In this document: piece by piece, positions 26,342 to 34,200 of the stretch
Numbering within the stretch: the first letter of the stretch is position 1
Layout: every line of letters starts with the position of its first letter
Assembly (NCBI RefSeq): GCF_011064595.1
Contig: NZ_JAALJI010000003.1
Span: 248,001 to 312,000, forward strand
DNA: 64,000 bases
Direction: 5' to 3'
Source: Paludisphaera soli
Lineage (GTDB): Bacteria; Planctomycetota; Planctomycetia; Isosphaerales; Isosphaeraceae
Program-made: the position numbers and the translations under genes
The notes under the pieces: generated by a model
Told to the model about the DNA's origin: nothing
Database searches by the model: none
What the model saw: only the letters and a program-made list of their open reading frames with translations

Positions 26342-26579
26342 GGCGTCGTTGGGATCGTCTGGCGAGGAGAGGCGGACGGGGTTGGGACGACGCTGCAGTA
26401 GACGACGCCCGGAAAGCGCTGTCAAGGGACTACCCGACGCCCGCCACGATCCCGCGGAGCGGCTGCGGAAAGGCTTAAAATCCCGGCGAGACGCCGCGTT
26501 CGAGGGCTCGACGGCACCCTCTGTTCGGCGGCTCCAGACCCCGCTTGAAACGATCCGTCGTCGGGGAACCGGCCCCTTT

Positions 26580-26999
26580 TCAGGCTCCAGGCCCCTCGAC
26601 CTGGCCGGAACGGGCGCGGGCGTCGCGTTCGAACCAGTTGTCGTGATAGTAGTGCCCGCCGGCCCGCCAGGCCAGGACGCTCGCGGCGAGGTAGGCCGGC
26701 AGGAATGCGATCCCCCAGCGCTCGACCTGGCGAACGTGGACCTGCTCGTGAGGGCGAAGCTCGTCGAGCCACCAGGCGTCATATCCCACGATCACGTGGC
26801 CCAGCGTCATGGCGCCGAAGCCGACGCGTCGGGCCATCCAGGTCGCGAAGCCGCCGTGGAACTCCAACGCCCCTTCTCGGATGCGGCCCCGGCCCCCCGT
26901 GGCCAAGGTGAGCGCCCCGGCGAGGAGGCCGACGGACGTCGTCGGCGAGGCCCACGCATAGACCACGATTCGGGACGCCAGGCTGCGGGACCTTCTCAT
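26580..26999 (-). CDS. Small membrane protein with HEXXH motif
   Basis: A 139-residue protein starting at the ATG at 26999, preceded by GGAG; an ATG ten codons earlier has no ribosome site. Three hydrophobic segments are visible: IVVYAWASPTTSVGLLAGALTLA (about 10-32), ARRVGFGAMTLGHVIVGY (53-70) and WGIAFLPAYLAASVLAW (91-107). RPHEQVHVRQVERWG (about 78-92) carries a zinc-protease-like HEXXH. YYHDNWFERDAR (about 111-122) could provide a third Glu ligand. I recall similar uncharacterised bacterial proteins but no named function. It is divergent from the permease-like gene. Confidence 0.75.
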   Translation of the reverse strand: MRRSRSLASRIVVYAWASPTTSVGLLAGALTLATGGRGRIREGALEFHGGFATWMARRVGFGAMTLGHVIVGYDAWWLDELRPHEQVHVRQVERWGIAFLPAYLAASVLAWRAGGHYYHDNWFERDARARSGQVEGPGA

Positions 27000-27093
27000 C
27001 GTCGTGACTCCGGCCGTGTCGGCGGACATGGTAGACTATGGTCCTTCGAACGCGACGACTCAAGGCCCCGCACGCATCGGATTGCGAACCAAC

Positions 27094-28521
27094 GTGAGCC
27101 CTCCTCCCACGATCGACGCGAATGCCGCCGCGCTCCCCCCCGTGGTGCGAGCCCAGTCGGACGCCGCAATCCCCCCGCCCCGCAGCTGGGCGGCGACGAT
27201 CGCCCCGGCGTACCTCGGCGTCCTCGCCTGGTTCCCCCTGCTCGATCGACTGCCGGCCGCGGCGCCGACGGGTGCCGGCGTGCTCGCCCGCTTCGCGAGC
27301 GCGTGCCTGGGTCTGATCGGCTGCTACGGGCTGCTCTACCTCCCGCAGGCGATGCTCGGGCTGCGAACGCGTCGGCGGCTGGGGACCCTCGCCGCGGAGG
27401 TTTTCGGAGCCGATGGCTCGGAATGGATCGCCGGCATCCTCTACGGGGCTTTCGCGGCCGTCTGGGGATCGGTCGCGATCGCCTATTCGGTCCGGCTGAC
27501 GCTCGACGGCCTGGTGGTTTGGGGGCTCCTGGGCGCGGATACGTTGCGATCGACGTCCTTGGGCGGGCTCGCCCTGGAAGGGCCGCTCGCCCTCGTCGCG
27601 CTGGCATTCTGGACGTTCATCATCGCGTCGGCCAACGGGCTCGGGTTGATGGGGGTTATCACGGCGATGATGAAGGTGTACTCGCCGTTCGCCGCGTGCT
27701 TGCTGGTGGGAGCCGCGTTTTGGTCCTGGCTGGCTCCGCACCCCGGGATCGGGCCGGGCGTTCGAGGAGCGTCGATGAGCCTGGAGCCGAGGACCTTCCA
27801 GTACGTCTTCTCGGCCTTCGCCTTCGCGGGGGTGTTGGGAGTCGAGTGGGGAGGCGTAGTCCGCGATCGCCGCGACGTGAGGCTCGGCGGCTGGATGGGG
27901 ATCCTCGTACCGGGAGCGGCGACATGCCTCTCTGCACTGGTGCTGGCTGCCTCGGGGCCTTACGGCTCGATTCGCGACGCCCTCCGCGACGGTCTGGGCG
28001 GGGCGATCGGGCCTCGCCCGGCCGGCGGCCTGTTGCTGCTGTTCGGGCTCGCCTCGCTCGCCCCGGCTTGCTACGCCGCGCCGGTGTTCACCGAACGGTT
28101 TCGAGGTCACTGGCCCGCGTTGTCGCGATGGAAGGGCGTGGGCGTGGGCTCGCTGCTCCTCTTCCTGCCCGGGGCGACCGGCCTGGCCTGGCGAGTGGAA
28201 TCGATCGCCACGATCTCAGGAGCGGTTTTCGCGTCGCTGGCCGGCGTCTTGACGGTACTCGGGATACGTCGACGAGGGTCGCGGCCGCTCGCCCGAGGCT
28301 TGAAGTGTCCGGGGGTCGCGGCCTGGGGTCTCGGCGTGCTGGTCGGACTCGCCCCCTTGGCGGGTGAGATCGCCGAGGTCGCCTGGTTGCAGACGCTCCA
28401 GCCCGCGGCGCTATTGGCCTACCTGACCTCGGGGCTCGCTTCCCTGGCAGCGATCCCGTTCAGCCCGGAGGGATCCTCGATCGGGTCGAGCCCGGCCGCG
28501 GTCGCTGAGACGCCTTCATGA
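27094..28521 (+). CDS. Diverged NCS1 permease-like membrane protein
   Basis: A 475-residue polytopic protein if it starts at the GTG at 27094 (VSPPPTIDANAAAL); ATGs at 27004 and 27028 are alternatives but leave no room for a promoter against the divergent gene at 26999. It has about twelve helices. It aligns by eye with the permease at 24956: SWAATIAPAYLGVLAWF with NTAPTFAGIFLWF, GVEWGGVVRDRRDVRLGG with GVDFGTNSRDARDVKMGG, and GVGVGSLLLFL with GVGVGTVVSII. Substrate-site residues differ, so it may carry something else or act as a sensor. Its stop overlaps the MFS gene start (ATGA). Confidence 0.78.
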   Translation: MSPPPTIDANAAALPPVVRAQSDAAIPPPRSWAATIAPAYLGVLAWFPLLDRLPAAAPTGAGVLARFASACLGLIGCYGLLYLPQAMLGLRTRRRLGTLAAEVFGADGSEWIAGILYGAFAAVWGSVAIAYSVRLTLDGLVVWGLLGADTLRSTSLGGLALEGPLALVALAFWTFIIASANGLGLMGVITAMMKVYSPFAACLLVGAAFWSWLAPHPGIGPGVRGASMSLEPRTFQYVFSAFAFAGVLGVEWGGVVRDRRDVRLGGWMGILVPGAATCLSALVLAASGPYGSIRDALRDGLGGAIGPRPAGGLLLLFGLASLAPACYAAPVFTERFRGHWPALSRWKGVGVGSLLLFLPGATGLAWRVESIATISGAVFASLAGVLTVLGIRRRGSRPLARGLKCPGVAAWGLGVLVGLAPLAGEIAEVAWLQTLQPAALLAYLTSGLASLAAIPFSPEGSSIGSSPAAVAETPS

Positions 28522-29819
28522 CGACCGATGGCTTGCCGGGAGAAACTCGGGGCGGCCCGGACGGGGGCACCTTCCGATCGCTCTCGAACCGGAACTACCG
28601 GTTGTACATCAGCGGCCAGGGCGTCAGCCTGATCGGCACCTGGCTCCAGGCTGCGGCCGTGCGGTGGCTGGTGTACGAGCAGACGGGGTCGGCCGAACGG
28701 CTCGGCGTCATCGAGATGGCGAACCTGATGCCGGGGCTGGTCGTGGGCCTCTTCGCCGGCGCGATCTCGGACCGGGTCGCGCCCCGGGCGATGATCCTGG
28801 CGATGGAGGTGGGGCAGATGGCCTGCGCCTTCGTCTTGGCCGGACTGGTCGCGACGGGTGTCATCCAGTTCTGGCAGATGGCCGTGATCCTGGCGACCGC
28901 TCGCGTCTGCGTGACGTTCGAGCTGCCCAGCCGCCAGGTGTTTCTCTACGAATTGGTGGGCCCCGAGAGCCTGACCAACGCCATCGCCCTGAACGCCGGG
29001 CTGTTCAACGCCACGCGCGTGATCGGCCCGGCGCTGGCGGGGCTGGGATTCGCGATCCTGGGGGCGGCGGGGTGCTTCGCCCTCAACGCCGTCAGCTACC
29101 TCGCGGCGATCGGTACCGTCCTGGCGATTCGGATCCCGACGCGGGCCCAGTCGGTATCGGGCCGGGGGGCGGCGCTCGGCGACCTGCTGGCCGGTCTGGA
29201 TTATCTGCGGAGCGAGCGGGGCCTCTCGGGACACCTGGCCCTGATGGGATTCTTCGGCCTGATGGGGATGGGCTACGAGGCCATGACGCCTGTCTTCGCC
29301 AGGACGGTTCTCGGCGTGGGGGTCGGGGGATACAGCCTGCTGCTCGCCAGCGGCGGCGCGGGCGCGACCTTCGGGGCGCTGATGGTGGCGCGGCTGGGGG
29401 ACGGCGTCCGCAAGGAGCGGATGGTGATCTACGGGATGCTCTGCTTCTCGACGTTCCTGCTGACCGCCTCGCTCTTCCCTCTCTGGTCGTCTCCGGAGTG
29501 GCCGTCGCTCGTGAGGCTCGGCCTCGGCGCGGTTTGCCTGTTCGGGGCCTGGTTCGGAGCGGCGTTCTTCTACTCGTCCACCCAAACGCTGATCCAGCTC
29601 CGGATCCCGGCACGCCTGCGGGGCCGGATCATGGGGGTCTGGATGGTCGTCTTCTCGGGCTCGGTGCCGCTCGGCGCCCTGTGGACTGGTCGGGCGGCGA
29701 CGGTCTGGGGCGTCTGTCCCGTCATGGCCTTCTCGGCCGTAGTCTGCCTCGTCGCGGGATTCCTCCTCATCCTGGCCCAGGGGCCGGGACGTCCCGCGTC
29801 GGAGGCTGCGTCGGCCTGA
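28518..29819 (+). CDS. MFS transporter (EntS-like)
   Basis: A 433-residue major facilitator superfamily protein with about twelve helices. It begins FRSLSNRNYRLYISGQGVSLIGTWLQAAAVRWLVYEQTGSAERLG, typical of the MFS_3 branch that includes the enterobactin exporter EntS. The loop 2-3 signature reads GLFAGAISDRVAPRAMI. FELPSRQVFLYELVGPESLTNAIALNAGLFNATRVIGPALAG is another conserved block. Drug or siderophore export is usual for this branch; the substrate here is unknown. The ATG overlaps the stop of the permease-like gene, so the two are translationally coupled. Confidence 0.92.
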   Translation: MTTDGLPGETRGGPDGGTFRSLSNRNYRLYISGQGVSLIGTWLQAAAVRWLVYEQTGSAERLGVIEMANLMPGLVVGLFAGAISDRVAPRAMILAMEVGQMACAFVLAGLVATGVIQFWQMAVILATARVCVTFELPSRQVFLYELVGPESLTNAIALNAGLFNATRVIGPALAGLGFAILGAAGCFALNAVSYLAAIGTVLAIRIPTRAQSVSGRGAALGDLLAGLDYLRSERGLSGHLALMGFFGLMGMGYEAMTPVFARTVLGVGVGGYSLLLASGGAGATFGALMVARLGDGVRKERMVIYGMLCFSTFLLTASLFPLWSSPEWPSLVRLGLGAVCLFGAWFGAAFFYSSTQTLIQLRIPARLRGRIMGVWMVVFSGSVPLGALWTGRAATVWGVCPVMAFSAVVCLVAGFLLILAQGPGRPASEAASA

Positions 29820-29828
29820 GAAACGAAA

Positions 29829-29851
29829 AACCCCGGGGGTCGCCCGGGGTT
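29829..29851 (-). terminator. Intrinsic terminator of the ferredoxin gene
   Basis: AACCCCGGG (29829-29837) and CCCGGGGTT (29843-29851) form a perfect 9-bp stem with a 5-base loop. On the minus strand the stem is followed by TTTTTCGTTT, a clear U tract. It lies 51 bases past the ferredoxin stop and also faces the end of the MFS gene. Confidence 0.85.
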
Positions 29852-29901
29852 CATTCGACTCGTCGCGAGCTTCCGGTCTTTCCGACCGGCGGCCCTGGGC
29901 G

Positions 29902-30207
29902 TCAGCTTCGCTTGCGGCTCTTGTCGCAGGACTCGGCTTCGAGAGCGTCCTTCTTTTCGTTGATGTTCGGGCTCTGCGGCGACATCTCGGCGTTCAGGGC
30001 GGTGAAGTCCTTCCACTCCTCGGGGAGGTTGTCCTCGAGGAAGATCGCCTCGACCGGACATTCGGGGACGCAGGCCTCGCAGTCGATGCATTCGTCCGGA
30101 TGGATGTAAAGCATCTGGGCGCCCTCGTAGAAGCAGTCGACGGGGCAGACCACGACGCAATCCGTGTACTTGCAATCGAAGCAGGGCTCTGCGACGACGT
30201 GAGCCAT
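29902..30207 (-). CDS. fdxA: 7Fe ferredoxin (FdxA type)
   Basis: A 101-residue ferredoxin close in pattern to Azotobacter ferredoxin [24 protein letters not shown] (7-29) supplies cysteines for the [3Fe-4S] and part of the [4Fe-4S] cluster. [21 protein letters not shown] supplies the remainder. [27 protein letters not shown] is the usual family tail. It is a soluble electron carrier. The ATG at 30207 follows GAGGAG at a spacing of about 7; the 29-residue upstream extension is rejected. A promoter and a terminator flank it, so it is probably monocistronic. Confidence 0.95.
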   Translation of the reverse strand: MAHVVAEPCFDCKYTDCVVVCPVDCFYEGAQMLYIHPDECIDCEACVPECPVEAIFLEDNLPEEWKDFTALNAEMSPQSPNINEKKDALEAESCDKSRKRS

Positions 30208-30293
30208 GACCAGACTCCTCAAACGTTCGATCGTATCGATCCAGCCAGGAGTACGCCGGCCGCGCAGCCGCAACCCCTGAAGCGAAGAAAGCA

Positions 30294-30322
30294 ATCTTAG
30301 GGTCGTCTCATCGAGGGGTCAA
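30294..30322 (-). promoter_or_regulatory. Sigma70-type promoter of the ferredoxin gene
   Basis: On the minus strand TTGACC (30322-30317) and TAAGAT (30299-30294) are exactly 17 bases apart. They match the consensus at five and four of six positions. Transcription would start near 30287, giving a leader of about 80 bases. Confidence 0.55.
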
Positions 30323-30384
30323 GGGAAGGTGAGGGGGGCACCGGGGCCGAGTCCGCCCCGCCACCTCCGCGATCGCCCCAGCCC

Positions 30385-30993
30385 TCAAGACTTGACGCGC
30401 TTGATGGCCTTGATCGTGATCGGCTTGACCGGGACGTTCTGGAGACCGCCGCGGTCCTGGACCGGCGTCTTGGCGATGGCGTCCACGACGTCCATGCCCT
30501 CGACGACCTTGCCGAAGACCGTGTAGCCGCCGCCGTAGGTGTCGAGCGGGGCGTTGTCGGCGTGGTTGATGTAGAACTGGCAGGTGGCCGAGTTCGGGTC
30601 GTTCTTCCGGGCCATGGCGACGGTGCCTCGCTTGTTGGAGAGGCCGTTGCTCGACTCGTTCTTGATCGAGGCCCGGACGCCTTCCGACTTCTCGCGGAGC
30701 GTGGCGTCGTGGCCGCCGCCCTGGATCATGAAGCCGGAGATGACACGATGGAAGACGAGGCCGTTGTAGAAGCCGTCGTCGGCGTACTTGAGGAAGTTCT
30801 CGACGGTGATCGGAGCCTTGGCGGGGTCGAGTTCGAGGACGATGTTGCCCTCGGTGGTCTCGATCTCCACGCGGGGGTTCGCCCCTCCGTCCTGGGCGCC
30901 GGCCGGCGTGCTGAACGCCAGGCAGGCCCCGAGGCCGAGGAACATCCCGCAAAGCAAGCTCGTCGAAATCATGGTGCGTCCTGACGTCGTCAC
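30385..30993 (-). CDS. Secreted cyclophilin-type peptidyl-prolyl isomerase
   Basis: A 202-residue peptidyl-prolyl cis-trans isomerase with an export signal (LLCGMFLGLGACLAFSTPAGA). The catalytic fold is marked by VEIETTEGNIVLELDPAKAPITVENFLKY, YNGLVFHRVISGFMIQGGG (active-site FHR and QGG), ATCQFYINHADN and YTVFGKVVEGMDVVDAIA. It should fold proteins outside the cytoplasm. The start shown is a GTG with GGAGA eight bases upstream; the ATG at 30972, with AGGA at a good distance, is an equally good choice. It lies downstream of the TPR gene on the same strand, beyond a strong terminator hairpin. Confidence 0.95.
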   Translation of the reverse strand: MTTSGRTMISTSLLCGMFLGLGACLAFSTPAGAQDGGANPRVEIETTEGNIVLELDPAKAPITVENFLKYADDGFYNGLVFHRVISGFMIQGGGHDATLREKSEGVRASIKNESSNGLSNKRGTVAMARKNDPNSATCQFYINHADNAPLDTYGGGYTVFGKVVEGMDVVDAIAKTPVQDRGGLQNVPVKPITIKAIKRVKS

Positions 30994-31170
30994 GTCGTTC
31001 TCTCCGTGTCTGCCTGCACGAAAACGTCGCTCGAGGGCCGGGTCGAGGCCCGAACCTCGCGCGTGAAAAATTCATCACGACACCCTAACACGGCGGCTAA
31101 CGGCTGTCGAGCGACCGCGAGCCTTCGCGAAAATGCCTCCATCGGCGTCTCGATCGGTGACTACGAAACG

Positions 31171-31209
31171 CCGGGGGGCGGCGGGGGGAGTCCCCCCGCC
31201 GCCCCCCGG
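31171..31209. terminator. Very stable 18-bp G+C hairpin
   Basis: Bases 31171-31188 and 31192-31209 are a perfect 18-bp inverted repeat made almost entirely of G and C, with a 3-base AGT loop. It starts 31 bases past the TPR gene stop (minus strand) and lies upstream of the cyclophilin gene. It probably ends TPR transcription, although only a short CGTTTCG follows on the minus strand. Confidence 0.65.
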
Positions 31210-31239
31210 GCGACGATCGCGACGATCCGGACGGCCGAC

Positions 31240-34200
31240 TCAGCGGCCGTCGTCGATCTGGTTGACCAGCCGGACGGCCTCCTCGGCCATCACCGGGCTG
31301 AGCTGATCCTTCGAGGCGATGGCCCTCGACAGGTGGTCCTTGGCCCGGGTGCCTCGGGACTTGTCGGCGGCGATCAGCTTGCCGTAGTGGTAGTGGAGCA
31401 CGGCGAGGTCCGGCGCCCGCTTCAGGCCTTCCTGGTAGGACTGCTCGGCGTCGTCGGCGCGGCCGACCGACTCCTGGATCGCGCCCAGGGTGTCATAGAA
31501 CTCGCCGGGGAGGGCGGCGGAATTGGCCCGGGCGACGAGGTCCTGGGCCAGTTCCAGCGCCTCCTGGCTCCGTCCGAGCGAGCTGTGGAGGACCCAGGCC
31601 TTGTTGTTGACGGCCTCGATCGACCCGGGCTGGAGCGTGAGCACGCGGTCGTACTCGGCGACCGCCCGCTCGAAATGGGGACGGGCTTTTTCGGGGTCGG
31701 GCTGGCTCTCGGCGATCGAGAGCAGCAGGTCGCCCAGGTTGAGGTGCGCGACCGGAGAGTCGAGCATCCCGGCGGCCTTCTCGGAGAGCGGCAGGGCCAG
31801 CTCGAGGCGGCGGGCCTTGTGGAACCCGACGGCGACGGCGAGGATCGTGGAGCCCTTCTGGTCGCGGGCGAGGATCTCGGTCGCGAGCCGCTTGGCCTCG
31901 TCGAGGCCCGCCGGGCGCGAGGCCGGGCTCGCCGGATCGGGCTCGGACAGGAGCTGGACGTACTGGGCGACGATCGAGGCGTCGGACGGGTCGGCGGCGA
32001 GCCCGCGCTTGAGGGCGGCGATGGCGGCCGGGCGACGGTTCCGCTTCAGCTCGATGTCGGCCATCGCCTGGAAGGCGTCGGCGAACGCGGGGTCGGCCGC
32101 GACGGCCGCCTCGAGCTGGGCGACGGCCTTCGACCGGGCGGCCTCGCGCTGGGCGTCGCTGACGCCCGAGGCGTCGAGGGCTCGGGCCTGAAGGAGGACG
32201 CCCTCGCGGCTCTTCTTCTCGACGTTCAGGACGTAGCTCGCCTGCTGGAGGGCCTCGTCGACCTGGCCGACCTTGAGCGCCGCCTTGCCGTGCGAGACGC
32301 GGACGTCGAGGCGGCGGGGCTCACGCTCGACCGCCTCGGCGTAGGCCTTGGCGACGTCGACCGGCCGGTTCTGGGCGGCGAACAGCCGGGCCCGGAGCAG
32401 AGGGCCGACCGACGAATTCTTGGCGACCTTGTCGATCTCCTCGGTGATGCCGACGGCCTGGGTGTAGTCGCCGCGTCGGGCGGCCTGGTCGCACTCGGCC
32501 TGGAGGATCGCCAGGTTCGTGGGAAACTTGGTGCGGTACTCGCGGATCAGGCTCGAGGCCTTCTCGTCGAGCGAGCGGAGCTTGGCCGCATCGCCCGCGG
32601 ACATCGCGTCGGCCGTCGCGAGGGAGACGACCTCGACCAGCCCGGCCGCCAGGTTGCCGTCTTCCGGCGACTCCGCGACGAGGCTTCGGAGGAGCCGCTC
32701 GGCGCCTTCGTAGTTTTTCTGGTGCCGATAGACGTCGACCAGCATCCGCCGGTAGACGCCCGTCGTGTCATCCTTGGCCTTCGACTCGACGAACTCCAAC
32801 GCCCTGGCCGGGTCCCCCCCCTTGGCGAGGATGAGATACTTCGCCTGGACCAGAGGGATCGAGGCGGGCTGGGCCTGGAGCCCCTGATCGACGACGTCGA
32901 GGGTGCGATCGGCGGCGGTCTCCAGCGGCGGGGTCTCATTCTCGACCGCGGCCATCATCAAGAAGAAGACCTCGGGGGCCTTCTGGCCCTCGGCCCCGAT
33001 CAGCTCGACGGCCTTTTTCAGCAAGGCCGAGGCCTCCGCGAAGTGCTTGTCCTGCATGTGCAGGAAGGCGCGGGTGACGACGGCCGAGGCGTTGGTAGGA
33101 TTGCTCTGGAGCACGAGGTCGAGTTGCTGAAGGGCGGCGGCGACCTCGCCGTTCTCCCGGAAGAGGTTCGCGGCCCGGACGCGCTCGTCCGGGTTGGGCG
33201 GGTTCTTCTCGTCGGCCAGCAGGGCGGCCATCTCGGCCTTGGCGACTGGCCACTGCTTCTTGGCGACGTGGGCCGTGATGAGCTGCCAGCGGTCGCCGCG
33301 CGTCAGGGCCCCGGCCTCGTTGTTCCGCTTCAGCTCCTCGAAGCGGCGGATCGCGTCGTCGACGTTGCCGCTCTGGAGCGAGAGGTTCGCGAGCGCGGAC
33401 TGGGCGGCCGACATCAGCGTGACGCCCGTCTCGACCTCCTTGCTCGGCCGGTCGCGGACGATGTCTTCCAGCGCCTTGGCGGCCTCGGCGACCGAGCCCG
33501 AGCGGCCGTCGAGCTGGGCCTTCCAGAAGGCGACGATCTTGTTCTCCGGGTCCTTCTTGAGGGCCTCGTCGAAGTGGGCGATGGCCGCGGGGACCTCGCC
33601 CCGCTTGAGCGCGAGCTGACCTTCGAGGATGTCGCCGGTGGCGCCTTCCTTCCAGCGGCTCCGGACCTTGGCGACGACGGCGGCGGCGCCTTCCAGGTTG
33701 TTCCGAGCCATCTCCAGCTGGGCGAGCTGCACCCAGGGGGCGGAGCTTTCGGTCCGCTCGCCCAGCTCGGCGAGGACCTTGCGGGCGTCGTCGGGGCGGT
33801 CGAGCGAATCGTTGAGGATTTGGGCCCGCATCATCGCCATCGTGACGTCGTCGGGCTGCTCGGCGAGGAACTCGGCCAGGATCTTCTCGGCGGCGGCGGG
33901 GTCGCCGTCCTTGGTGCGGAAGGCGGCGTCGAGCCCCACGATCTCGGAGGCGCGCGGGAACTTCTGGCGGGCCGCGGCCAGTTGCTTGCGGGCTTCTTCC
34001 TTCTTGCCCTGCTGCTCTAGGATCAGCACGGCCAGGTTCTCGGCCGCCGGGGGCGCCTGGCCGGTATTGCGGAGCGCGTCGACCCGGGCCAGGGCGTCGT
34101 CGAGCTTGCCCCGCTGGACGTCGATCTGGGCGAGGCGGAGCGCCGAGCCGCCGTCGGACTTGTCGCCGAGCTTGGCGACCTTCTCGAACTCCTGGGCGGC

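Noticed and set aside
26342-26782. N-terminal extension of the permease frame
   Set aside because: It overlaps the HEXXH gene, is Ser/Arg/Pro-rich and precedes the natural start of the permease fold.
31006-34020. A 1004-codon frame antisense to the TPR gene
   Set aside because: Composition is typical of an antisense shadow (Gly/Asp/Leu/Arg), and the TPR repeats on the minus strand explain the region.
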